Shown here: positions 24,501-39,320 of the stretch, one piece after another
Layout of the letters: every line of letters begins with the position of its first letter
Position numbering within the stretch: position 1 is the stretch's first letter
Source: Brachypodium distachyon
Lineage: Eukaryota > Streptophyta > Magnoliopsida > Poales > Poaceae
Assembly: GCF_000005505.3 (NCBI RefSeq)
Contig: NC_016132.3
Coordinates: 35,044,914 to 35,108,913 of the forward strand
Direction: 5' to 3'
DNA length: 64,000 nucleotides
Program-made: the position numbers and the translations under genes
The notes under the pieces: generated by a model
The model's database searches: none
The model's input: the letters and a program-made list of their open reading frames with translations, nothing else
What the model was told of the DNA's origin: nothing

Positions 24501-26215
24501 CGAAATGGTTTCAAACCAACTTCCAAACCCGTTTCAAACCCACAAGAGAACCAAAGATCAGCTGTGCTGCATACTTCGGCGACCTCAAAGGTGGAGGCAG
24601 TGAAGAGAACCTGCGCCATGAAGGAGACGACGGGGTGGAGTCCGACGTGCGCACAGCGGTCCTCGTCGATGCAGAAGCACGCCGACTTGGGGGGCTCGCG
24701 GACGCTGGACCAGGGCCTCGTGGCCGACCTCCACCTCCTCCCGGAGAAGCTCCCGGAGCCCACCAGGTCGCCGCCCTCCGCGCCTGAGGCAGAACCGGCG
24801 GCGTGGCGCGCGAAGAAGTCGCAGATCCGTGAAGGACAGCCGTCGGAACATGGCCACCGCCGCACGCTATCTGCTACGGCTGCGGCGTCGCAAACCAGCT
24901 GGAGTGGCGGCAGCATCTGTACCTAGCGCTAGCTGACTGGGAAAAGGGCTTCTCCCTCTACAAGCTCAGCCTGGACGACCTCCTCTTAGCCGAGCTCGAT
25001 GCCGGAGACGACGAGCAGCGCCGGCTCCCAGATCCGATCCTCCGTATGGGCTTCCGCACTGTGGGCTCGAACCCGAATTTCCATGCCCTGGGCAGCGAAT
25101 TGAGCGGCAGCGGCAGCGGAGGCGGCGGCGGCGGCGGCGGCGGCGAAGCCCTGACCAAACCGAGCCGGTGGAGCTGTGCGTCGAGCAGTCCTTCCCGCGC
25201 GCGGCGCATCCACTTCGGCGCCGTGGCCGATCCGTGAAGGACAGCTGCTTCTCTGGCCTTTACCCACGGGTTAAGCCCAGGTGGTATCCACGGGGTGAGC
25301 CCATAGGAAACCAAACTGATTGAATCCAAACCAAATCGTACCGCACCGTTTTTCCTTTAAAATCAAACCAAACCGATCCATTAGCAAGGTCAACCCATTT
25401 CCATCTAGCCAAAGACGATCCAATTAAGGACCCAAACCATTAAAACCATTTAGATCCAATCCGTTACCAGGCCTACTTCTGAGTGGACCCACGGCATTTT
25501 ATTATACTATTAGTAATTTCCTTGCTGAGTTACATTGAGATGTTACCACAAGTTTCCTTTGATTTTGTAGAGACACAACTAATTTAATCTATTATGTTAT
25601 CTTGGCTGATTATTACCTCTTGCAATGCAGCTATTTGTCAGCATTGATTTCACAATCCTTCTTGGATATAGGATCAGTGTCTAGAATACTGGACAGCATA
25701 ATGAAGCTCTGCTTGCAGTTCTGCTGGAGTATCGAGCAATATGAAACAGGCTCAAACATGTTTGAGATTGATCACATAACTGAGGTATCATCTGACCCCA
25801 CACTACCTGCTGTAACCATTGGCCTTCCCTAAACAAAATGTCATGCCAGTGTGCTTAGCACGGCACTCATGAAAGTCTCGGATACCTCTTTACTTAGTTT
25901 TGTAGTATATGTACCATGGACTTACAATTCTTTGGTGATATTCAGGAGTTCAACAAGAAATCAAATTCGCTGTACACTATCCTAAGGAGTAGTCGCCTTG
26001 CAGGAAGTCAGAGAGCACCTTTCCTGAGGCAGTTTCTGATGAGGCTGAACTTCAACTCTTTTTTCGAGGTAAGCTCCATTTATTGACTGGCAAATAATTA
26101 TCCATACACAGTTCTCTTTTACCTGACCTTTTCTTTTCCTCAACAATAGACCACAGCGAGGGGAGTAATGAATTCAGGCAGGCTGCGGCCAAGCACTGCG
26201 AGTACCCAGTTGTAA
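18525..26215 (+). CDS. GCP4: Gamma-tubulin complex component 4
   Basis: Sixteen GT-AG exons join in frame to 745 residues: 18525-18700, 19562-19853, 20071-20207, 20393-20491, 20993-21113, 21208-21468, 21624-21704, 21787-21870, 22020-22106, 22307-22362, 22462-22647, 22829-23054, 23422-23510, 25631-25784, 25946-26068 and 26150-26215. The start MLHELLLALLGFTGDFV, the block SWMVYGILQDQYHEFFI and the C-terminal block WRVREHMAFLIRNLQFYIQVD are typical of GCP4. Known GCP4 subunits sit in the gamma-tubulin ring complex and help nucleate microtubules at the nuclear envelope and cortex. The length is close to that of plant GCP4. Intron 13 (23511-25630) is enlarged by a hAT element, but splice sites and frame are intact, so the gene looks functional. 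Confidence 0.93.
24345..24352. repeat. Left 8-bp target-site duplication (GCP4 intron hAT)
   Basis: CTTCTGAG precedes the element and is repeated exactly at 25476-25483. Confidence 0.9.
24353..25475. mobile_element. Non-autonomous hAT element with captured-looking interior
   Basis: The 1,123-bp element has inverted termini TAGGCCTGGTAATGG and (complement) TAGGCCTGGTAACGG, with exact 8-bp duplications CTTCTGAG. Subterminal DNA is rich in CCAAACCA motifs. The GC-rich interior (about 24560-25240) has no transposase domain. The motif GATCCGTGAAGGACAGC occurs twice (near 24824 and 25228), and a GGC triplet run lies near 25118-25145, suggesting pieced-together host DNA. It sits in intron 13 of GCP4. 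Confidence 0.85.
25476..25483. repeat. Right 8-bp target-site duplication (GCP4 intron hAT)
   Basis: CTTCTGAG follows the right terminus and matches the left copy exactly. Confidence 0.9.
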
Positions 26216-26686
26216 AGCCTCTAACCATCTGTTCTCGCCATTTGAGAATTACACGAAGATGATGATGCTACCAACTGCAATGGGCGACGCCGCCACACAG
26301 AGAAGGGAAGGAAGAGTCTGTAGCACCCTGTAAATTATCCGTAGCGTGTGAATTGTTTACCCTGGTAAGTAAACACCAGGCGATGTTGGCTCCTGCTGAT
26401 GTTCATTGCTGGTTTTTTGTTTTGTTTTGCGATCATGATCGCTCCTTGGTGTGGCTAACGGAAGGAGTGTGATTGGCTAACTGCTTTGGGCATATTATGC
26501 AGAAACTCATTTTGATGTGTATTGCGTGTTTGTTCAATCGCACTTGTTGCCATGTCATGTTTGTTTTGGGGTGCTGCTGAGCGACATTGTAATGCCAAGG
26601 TTTCATCGGGAAGCATGAATAGAACACCCAAAACAATGCAAAAGAGTACAGTATAAGATTTCCAGTACACGTAAGATTCAAATAAA

Positions 26687-26998
26687 TCAATCAAAGAAAT
26701 GATTTCCTTCCTGTACAGCTTTTCTCTGCGATCCCCTAGCTCTAGCTACTGCCATTATAACACCGAGGAAGCCATCAGAAGATTCTTGAAGCTTCTGATC
26801 AATCGGCAATGCCTGTGATCGGTACCAATTGGCTATCATGAGCATGGCCATGGCCACGGCATGGTCCATCCCGGGTGCACCACCAGCGAAAGCACGTCCT
26901 TGCCCAGCAGCATCGCCTTCTCCGGCCATTAGATCCTTGACCAATCCTCCCGGCGTGACCATGCACAGGTCCTTGGTGGCTCTCATCACAAGACGCAA
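26687..26998 (-). CDS. Weak hypothetical small ORF
   Basis: A 103-codon minus-strand frame begins MRLVMRATKDLCMVTPGG and is rich in Ala, Gly and Met (GMDHAVAMAMLMIANWYRSQ). It lies downstream of GCP4 in convergent orientation. I recognise no domain and see no clear promoter. It could be a small host gene or chance, and I list it only because the region is otherwise unexplained. Confidence 0.2.
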   Translation of the reverse strand: MRLVMRATKDLCMVTPGGLVKDLMAGEGDAAGQGRAFAGGAPGMDHAVAMAMLMIANWYRSQALPIDQKLQESSDGFLGVIMAVARARGSQRKAVQEGNHFFD

Positions 26999-27317
26999 CG
27001 GTTTGCTTCAGTTCATGTGGCAAAAAAGGGAAAGAAGAGAAAGACGATCTACTAACCGCGGGTACGTACTTGTAGACGTTTGTGGCTCTCTCACTTCTCT
27101 CAGACACAGGAGACTCGGGAGATTTTGGTGCAGAGCGTCCAGCTTGCAGCGTTTTCTTCTCTTCTATTTATTCTCAACAGAAATAACTCCCGACTGGATC
27201 GTGCCATCCCAACAGCAATTTGAGCAGGAATGGCCAGAAACAAAGCCAAAAGCTTTTGAAATGTCCAGCTTCAGCATAAGAGTTGCATGGTTGTCATGGT
27301 GCAGCCTTCAAATGGTA

Positions 27318-27399
27318 CTCCCTCCGTTCCTAAATACTTGTCGCTGTTTTAGTATAAGTTTGCACTAAAACAACGACAAGTATTTAGGAACGCAGGGAG
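27318..27399. mobile_element. Stowaway-type MITE
   Basis: Inverted termini CTCCCTCCGTTCCTAAATAC and near complement, flanked by TA (27316-27317, 27400-27401). The 82-bp element folds almost entirely on itself around a central GTTTTAGTATAAGTTTGCAC segment. Confidence 0.85.
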
Positions 27400-28103
27400 T
27401 AGATTGGACGAACATAAAATTGTCGTGGATACATCAGCATTTTATGAATGCATTCTGACAGGGGGAGATGAGCTGCTGAATGTGGGGCTGCAGCCTCAAA
27501 GCCATAGACTTTGACGCTATCTTAGTGAAACTGTGCACACCAGACTAATTTGACGAAAGTCTTCCGGTTGGGAGACTTCTTCAGACTTAGACAGAGAAGC
27601 AATCGGTGCAATCAGGGATTGTTTCAAGGCAGAGCGTTTTTACATCCTGACACCTACTATTCTCAGATTGTTTCCTTCTTGTTCACAAATTCAAAGCCAT
27701 CAAACACATTAAGCAAAACTATCCTTCATATCAACTACGTATTCTTCAGCATCATTTGTTGCTGCTGGGTGTTCTGCTATGCTTCCAGAGAAGGAATGCA
27801 TATATGGACGCTATTCAATAGCTCCTCGGTGCCACCGGTGTTTAACATATATTTGACTAAGATGTAGCCAGTTCTTGTACAAAAAGAAAGAGAGAGATGT
27901 AGCCATTAATACTTGATTGATTAAGAGTAAAGAGCTGTAAAGTTCTCCACCTACACTAATTTACTCATCTGTTCATTTAAATCAAATACCATCCTCCCAC
28001 GTTGATGACCAATATGTTCAAGAAGTGGTTGTTGGGTTAAATGGGCGTTTAAACCTCATATATTAGTGCGGATTAGCTCTTTAAGTTAGTTGATTTGGAT
28101 ATA

Positions 28104-28227
28104 CTTCCTCCGTCCAACAAAAGATGTCTCAAGTTTGTCAAAATTTGGATGTATCTAGACATGGCTTAGTGTATAGATGTATTCAAATTTAGTCAAAACT
28201 GAGACATCCTTTGTTGGACGGAGGGAG
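28104..28227. mobile_element. Stowaway-type MITE
   Basis: Inverted termini CTTCCTCCGTCCAACAAAAG and complement CTTTGTTGGACGGAGGGAG, flanked by TA. The length is 124 bp. Its internal sequence (GATGTATCTAGACATGGC) differs from the 27318 copy, so it is a separate family member. Confidence 0.82.
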
Positions 28228-30748
28228 TATATATATATTTTTTTTTTTGATAAAAATGAAAATATCAAATGGTTTGCATTTGTGGTCTCTGCTGCATCAA
28301 TATGAGGACAAGGGGAGCATGGCGGCAGGTGGCCAGTGGCAGGAAGGCGTTTGATTTGGATTTTATGTCTTCTTCTAGAACGTTACTTTTCAAAAAAATA
28401 AAAATTCCAACATCAGTATGTAATGTGCTGAGATATCTGGCCTTTGAACTCGCTCAATGCATTGTGAGATCGAACAAAGCTTTATCCACTCAGGCCTTGT
28501 TCGGTTGCAACAATACTGACAGTGATTGAGCGGGATTTTGGGGAAGTTGAACTAGAATTCCGGTGTTCCCCGTCGATCCCTGCCGGGGTGGGCACAACCG
28601 ATGATTAGATTAATTCATGGGTCATTGTTGTATCTGAAACATGGAGACAACAAGGGAGGAGCGTTGGCGTAGTCTGGTGGGCGGAGGATCATCTGAGACT
28701 CTCATGCACAGATGGCAAGGAGATCTGTTGCACCAGGCACCAGCGATCTCCAGCTAGCAGAGCACCAAAGTGTAGAAACAGTATAGAACTCTAGCCAGCG
28801 GCATGCAGATATCCCAAGCTCCTGGAGTACAAATGCCCTGCCTGTCGTTGCGTCCGACATCGGTGCGTATGACTTTCCGAGACCTTTTATTCCCATATAT
28901 GTGAGCAATTCTAAATTTACGAACTTGAGCCATGTAACTAAACATGTAGATTTTAGCTATCTACCCCACTGTTCATTTTCTAGATATGATCGATGGACAT
29001 ACTGGAAGTCATTTTATAGGGGCTAATAGGATTGACATTTTAACACTGGAAAATGGAGTGAAGTTCCAAACTCTACCATTTTCACTCTATATGGTTGGTA
29101 CTATTTCATTCCTTCCGCATGTTTCATCGTCCTTTATATTGTGGAAAAGCCCACCTACGTGCTCAGACAGTGATGTACCATAGTTCACATTATGCTTGCA
29201 TGTACCACCTATATGCAGTCGTCACATTCAAATTAAAGAACATTGAAATCGAAACCACCAAAGGACACACGATCCTTCAAATGAAAGCTCCTGATATCTC
29301 GCTTACCGTACCATTTACTTGTATGAGGTCGTTGTTCTATTTTTTGCACACTCTTATATATCAGATATATCAGATTTGAAAAGTTCACATAGATATTTAC
29401 TTGCGAGCCATTGTTATATATTGCAACCTCTTGATCTGGACCATGTAGCACACGCTAGATGGCAGTCAAAACATAAGTGCTTAATTGTCTCCATATGGAG
29501 GCAAAAACTACAGGTTGGACTTGGTTTTGGTCAGGACGACCCCTTAGCGCAAGTACCAAATAATACGTTCGGTGGATATATGGTTAGCACTTTCTTGATT
29601 GTGTCATTTTTATTTAGGGTGATAACATACATGCCGGCCTGGAGAATACCGTCTATCTTCCCAAAATCTAACTTGATATGATGGTAAAAAGTGCCAAAGG
29701 AAAAAAGGCTGGCGCTTTATTTTCATCAAGCAGGCCGAACCTAATAATGCAGTCTTGTTATGCATGGAGTGTGGGAGTGGGACGGTTTCGACAATTTAGA
29801 AAAAAAATGTACGATTTGTTTAAAAAAAAATCATATACTTTTTAACAAGTTGAGATATTTGTCCGTGTAAAATAAGCATGGATGCAATTCTTTCGACAAC
29901 CTGCTTAAAATAAATATGTTGCACTATACTTTGCGTAGTGGTTGTCGGAGGTCAAAGGAAGGGCTCGCTTGTCCAACATTTTAAAATAAGAGATCTCTTT
30001 AAATAAAGATGTACCTATAGCACCCTCTAAAACATTAGCCTGGCTGGATACATTTGCACATATCCTAAAAGAAAAGGTGAAATCCCACCTGACGGCTGTG
30101 GAGTGTAGAACCGCTGCACCGTGGTTCTGAAACAAGATTCTTTTTAGCTTCAAGACCATACATATGTTTGTTTGGTATGAGAGGCATCAGGATCACAGGG
30201 TCTGCAACAGTCAAAAGATATCTCAGGGCAACCGTATTTGAAGTTCCTGAGCAGATTGATTGTATTCCAAGAGGAGTTTGTTGAAGTGCTGCCACTCACC
30301 TCATTAGCAACTTCGTAAGCTTTTTCTCCATCGGTGACCTAGTGGCGTTGGCAGTTAAGTTTGAGCACCTGATCAACATGCGCATACCAACAGAGCCTCG
30401 TAAGCTTTCTCTTCAATGTTCTCTGCTCTTGGCTGATGATTATCGATGTCATGTACAGCTGATTTAACTGATTTAAAGAGAAGATTTAACCGCTGTGTAG
30501 AATATTCATTAACACTAAACAGTTATATGAAAGTTAAATTGTCCGTTTTACAGGTTGTAGTACTTTCCCCTATACTGTTCTGCAGGGGACCCATGATATT
30601 TAGTATGGAGTTATACTTTTGGTAATTTGCTTGCGGAGTTATATTTTGTTTTCCCTTTTCAAAAAGAAGGATGTTCTCACAGCCTACATCGATCAATACA
30701 CACAGTTCTTATGTTATTGAAGTGTCAAAGATATTCAAATATCAATTA
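28228..30748. other. Intergenic with diverged dispersed repeats
   Basis: No intact gene is seen. About 28905-29290 is a diverged copy of a repeat also present at 39690-40080 and 61530-61720. About 30538-30650 is a diverged copy of DNA from GCP4 intron 13. The rest is unexplained. Confidence 0.4.
30538..30650 (+). repeat. Diverged copy of GCP4 intron-13 DNA lacking the hAT insertion
   Basis: CCGTTTTACAGGTT, then GTAGTACTTT, a GTTCTG stretch, GACCCA and GGTAATTTGCTTGC align in order with 24309-24352 joined directly to 25484-25540. The intervening 1,123-bp element and one duplication copy are absent, so this is a related empty site. Confidence 0.6.
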
Positions 30749-32160
30749 TCTATTATATACTAAAAGCAATATGAGGGGTACCGAACGGAGGCACCACGTT
30801 GATCCACGTCATCAGAATTATAGTGGTCGTTAGATCTGAGATCGGAGGGCCGTGAAAAACGTTTGAGGTACTCCTCTCCAACGTGACGTGGTAAGAGGTA
30901 AATCTGGCCGTTTTGCAATACCGAGAAAGAGTTGTTATCCCATCTTCCTGAACCGCCGCCGCCACACACCCATACGCCCAGCGACCAGTTCGGCCAGCCG
31001 TAAGGGCTCACACAGACGTTGGCGTTATCATTGGCCGTCACCGGCGTCGATTTGGACGGAGTTAATCCTCTTATGACTGCAGAAGCGGAAGACGGAGCAG
31101 TAGAGGTTGGAGCAGAGGCCCGCGAAGACGCCCAGCGTGCCGACGATGGTGAAGTATGTGATTCTATCACAGATCACGCCGCAGCCATAACCCAGATAGT
31201 TTGTGGTGAACTGGTGACCAGGCACCTCAAGTGTTTTGGTCCTCCCTTTCCTCCTGCATCTGGCATGAATGCTTACTCAATAATCAATACCCACTAAAGC
31301 CTCATGCGTTGCAGCTACTAGCACTAGCAGCGCCCGTATACTTGGAAGAGGAAGAAGAGGACCATGGCTGTAGAAGGGAAAGGAATAGCAAGAATTAGTA
31401 GTGCGATATTGAGGTTTGCTTTCTTCTCTCATTAGTCTATTTCTGCATACTCTATTTGGACTGGAAGTTCTTGACCTGTCCACGCACGGTGCTGAACCAT
31501 TACTGATATGTAACATGTTCTCCTTTACTCAAAAATAGATTTGTCACGAGATAAACGAACATGCATTCGGGAAAGAGTACTTGGTTTTATCAATGATGGA
31601 TTGATGTGGAAGAGTTTCAACTTAGTCATAGCCTTTTCAATTCACTAAATTGATACTTAAAGTTGCAAATTGATTATCAATTTTTCAATTCAGGAAAAAT
31701 ATTCTAAAATTGCTTCCCTGTGTGTTGACAATTTTCCATGTATCTGATCCAAAAATAGTTTCGATAGGAAATAGGGACAAATGGATATGCAGGTATTTGA
31801 AAAACCATCATATTGTTTAAGGAGGAGGAAGAAATTAAATCCTTTCAACTTGAATTAACTATTATGTCTTCTATTTGTACACGGCATTCATACGAAGCAC
31901 AGTCTCTACAGATATAGGGGGCAGAAGCTACACTTCAATCGTTTCTCCAAAAAAAAATGCTTCACTCAAATCAGGTACATCGTGGCTTTGATGTTTACTC
32001 ATAATTAACATAATATATGCAATTAACTCGCTTTCATACAGGTTGTTCGTACCCCCTTTACGAACATTATTCACCCCAACAAATTATTCATGTATCTGGC
32101 GAAAATGGGCAGTTTCTGGAGTTCCATCCAACAAGCAAAAAAAAAAAACGGTCCCCAAAT

Positions 32161-32915
32161 TCTATTATATGCTAAAAAAATATGAGGGGTATCGACGGGA
32201 GGCTCCACGTTGATTCACATCACCTCAATTATTCTGGGCGTTGGATCTGAGATCTAACGATCAAAATTTAATGAGTGTGGTATATTAGATGGGCTAGGAA
32301 TAAAACATAAAATTGGTCTAATGCCCACAAGGCCCAACGTGTTATGATTAATGGTAATTAAATTAATATTTATTTTTATTGTGCCAAACGAGTTAGTCGA
32401 TCAATATATTACCGGCCTTTCGACTAAATTTTCCATTATTTTTCTACACACATCATGAAAATATTAATTACTAATAAATATCTCCACAATCTATTATATA
32501 CAAAAATCAATGTGAAGGGTACCGAGGGGAGGCTCCACGCTGATCCACATCACCTCAATTATTCCGGGCGTTGGATCTGAGATCCAACGATCAAGGTTTG
32601 ATGACTTGGATATATTAGATGAGCTAGGAATAAAACATCAAATTGGTTTAAGGTCCACATAGACCCAATATGTCATGATTAATGGTAATTAAGTTAATAT
32701 TTATTTTTATTGTGCCAAACAAGTTAGTCGATCAATATATTACCGACCTTTCGACTTTATTTTCCATTATTTTTCTACACACGTCATGGAAATATTAATC
32801 ACTACTCCCTCCAGTCCATAAAAAACGTCACCCATTTGGTACTAAGTTAGTACAAATTTTGTACTAAGTGTGTGACGCATTTTATGTATCGGAGGGAGTA
32901 ATAAATATCACCACA
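32161..32915 (+). repeat. Two tandem copies of a Helitron 5' segment
   Basis: Unit 1 (32161-32489) and unit 2 (from 32490) align throughout, including GATTAATGGTAATTAA, GTGCCAAACRAGTTAGTCGA and TTTCCATTATTTTTCTACAC. Unit 2 is longer because it contains a MITE at 32805-32898. Confidence 0.85.
32805..32898. mobile_element. Stowaway-type MITE inside Helitron unit 2
   Basis: A 94-bp element with CTCCCTCCAGTCCATAAAA termini and TA on both sides (32803-32804, 32899-32900). The same site in unit 1 (near 32471-32475) has a single uninterrupted TA, which is the empty site. Confidence 0.87.
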
Positions 32916-33740
32916 AACTAAAAAAACGACTAACTCTTATCAAAATTTAAATCCAAGTATCTATAGAACAAAAACATTAAATTCACATTATGATTTATTA
33001 TCATGCATGAAAACATATCAACTAATATAATTTAGCATGCACATAATCTATGAGTGCGAACAATTGATCCATCAATTACTACTCATCTCAACTTTAATTT
33101 AGTGTACGAATGTTATCTCATGTGTAATCGCATATCAGAGAAAGAACAAAGATTGGTAGGCGATCTGAAGTTTAATTACAAATACTAAACTAACATCAGT
33201 TACAAATGACCAGTCAATATATAATAGAAGCACAATACAAGGTTCTGGAGAGAAAACATCACGTTGATCATGTATTGTTAGTTAGATAAATATGGGCTAA
33301 ACACGACCACCATTTTCCATTTTCAGCGATCGTTAGTGTGATCAACAATCTCAGGTAATTAATCCCTCAAAAAAAAAACAATCTCAGGTAAAACAAGTGG
33401 TTGGTAGGTGAACTGAACTTTGATCACAAATACTAGGCTAATATCATCTATAAATAATTCAGAAATTTGATGCAAAAGTTGGTCCACCAACCGACACTTG
33501 ATTTAATCTTAAGTTCTGGATTTCGATATTAAATCACATATAGATAAAATATTGTCTCATGTGTTAAAACATCACTTGACTCAGTATATAGATTTTACTT
33601 TTTTAGATATATTAAGTTGATTAATTATGTCTTTCTAACGACCAATTATATAAATAGTATGGCAATACATACCTACGTCAGTTAGAAAGCTAAGACGATT
33701 ACAGATGTTTCCCGCGCAATTGCACGGGACACCATGCTAG

Positions 33741-34059
33741 TTACAAATAAAAAAGGCAACAAGTTAGAAAAAAACATCCCTCCAAACATAGTGTTGGCGT
33801 GGCACCCAAACCGGTTGAAGATTTCCGTTGACAGCCTTGAATCGGTTGCATCCAAACTCTAAAGAATTTTGTGCATCCGTTTGATTGCAGTAGGGACCAG
33901 TACGAATACAGTGTGTCGACCGAAGAATCACGTACAAACAAGGAAGTTTCTTTCTTGATAAAACCAGATCATTCCTGCAATTTCAAATCGACCAACAAAC
34001 GCATTAGCCCCAACCAGGATAAGCGATGTGAGTGGTTTTCCTAACCCCGTAAGCCATGA
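33741..34059. other. Intergenic, nothing recognised
   Basis: No supportable gene or element boundary lies between the Helitron 3' end and the LINE fragment. Confidence 0.4.
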
Positions 34060-34383
34060 CTAAACATATTGGTGGTTATAACTAGGTGGAAGTAAACTGA
34101 AAGTCACAAAGATGGATCTCCACACTAATGTCGTCATTTGACAATAAAAAACTAACTGCTGAATGGACTCTTGTTGATCACAGAAAACACATTTTGCAAC
34201 CAGTCCATTTTCTTTGAGCCAAATTATTCTTCGTAAGTACAACAACTCCACATAGGTACCAAGCTGAAATTTATTCTTGAGAGGAATTTTAAACTTCCAA
34301 ATGATTTTGTGGTGAAAGTGGCAGTCTGATTCAATTAAAGCCTTATATAGTGATTTCACTGTGGATCGATCCGACGTAGTCAA
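34060..34383 (-). pseudogene. LINE reverse-transcriptase zinc-binding (zf-RVT) fragment
   Basis: The minus-strand frame reads SVKSLYKALI-like sequence followed by WKFKIPLKNKF, then CVFCDQQESIQQLVFYC. This matches the zinc-binding C-terminal region of plant non-LTR retrotransposon polyproteins (C-x2-C then a His/Cys pair; here the usual His position is Gln). It is an isolated remnant of about 107 codons without the upstream RT core. Confidence 0.7.
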
Positions 34384-34789
34384 ATCCCAAGATGATCATT
34401 GAGATGAACCACAATCATCTTAGCACACAACCCGTCCCAACTGTCACACATGGGTAACAGAGTAACAGAGTCTGTGGTGTGTGAGTTATATCGCAAAATA
34501 ATGTCACATGTATCGTTTTACTGCGATAAGTTTGATATCATCCGAGGCAGTACGTACTAGTTATCTCAGAGTAACAGAGTCTGTGGTGTGTGAGTTATAT
34601 CGCAAATCTCTATCGCCGGAAACTCTACGGAGTTATAATGATAAAAAAGTATGAGTGCATGAATGATGCAGGAAAAGAAACTAATTATCCTGGAGCACTA
34701 GTTAGGAAGGATCCATTACTTTATTTCTGAGCTTTGTTATTTCAATCTCTACACTGTATGAATTACTACAACCAAATTACAGGGAATTG
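34384..34789. other. 3' flank of carboxypeptidase gene with a 39-bp direct repeat
   Basis: The segment containing GTAACAGAGTCTGTGGTGTG occurs at about 34458-34496 and again at 34567-34605, identical over roughly 39 bases, offset 109. No gene is seen. The carboxypeptidase 3' UTR likely occupies the right part. Confidence 0.6.

Positions 34790-39320
<4,531 letters not shown>

Larger units (their letters stand above)
26216..28103. other. GCP4 3' region and intergenic DNA
   Basis: About 26216-26690 is probably the GCP4 3' UTR and terminator region. A minus-strand open frame at 26687-26998 (103 codons, Ala/Gly/Met-rich) has no family I recognise and is only a weak candidate gene. The remainder holds one MITE and otherwise nothing supportable. 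Confidence 0.35.
30749..33740 (+). mobile_element. Helitron region with one 3' end and repeated 5' ends
   Basis: The 3' end at 33711-33740 has the palindrome CCCGCGCAATTGCACGGG followed about ten bases later by CTAG, then host T, as in Helitrons. Sequences starting TCTATTATAT, the matching 5' type, occur at 30749 (preceded by A), 32161 and 32490 (preceded by A). All continue into GAGGGGTA/CCACG-type sequence. Whether one element spans 30749-33740 or a shorter one is nested is not resolvable here. About 30940-31270 is GC-richer and may be a captured fragment. No Rep/helicase is present, so any element is non-autonomous. Confidence 0.6.

Noticed and set aside
25046..25237. Gly-rich frame with a GGC triplet run
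   Set aside because: It sits inside the non-autonomous hAT element and looks like repeat-driven composition.
29319..29681. A 120-codon plus-strand frame
   Set aside because: It overlaps the edge of a diverged dispersed repeat and has no domain or splice context.
31019..31297. A 92-codon plus-strand frame in the Helitron region, possible captured gene
   Set aside because: No recognisable domain in any frame. I mention the GC-rich block only as possible captured DNA.
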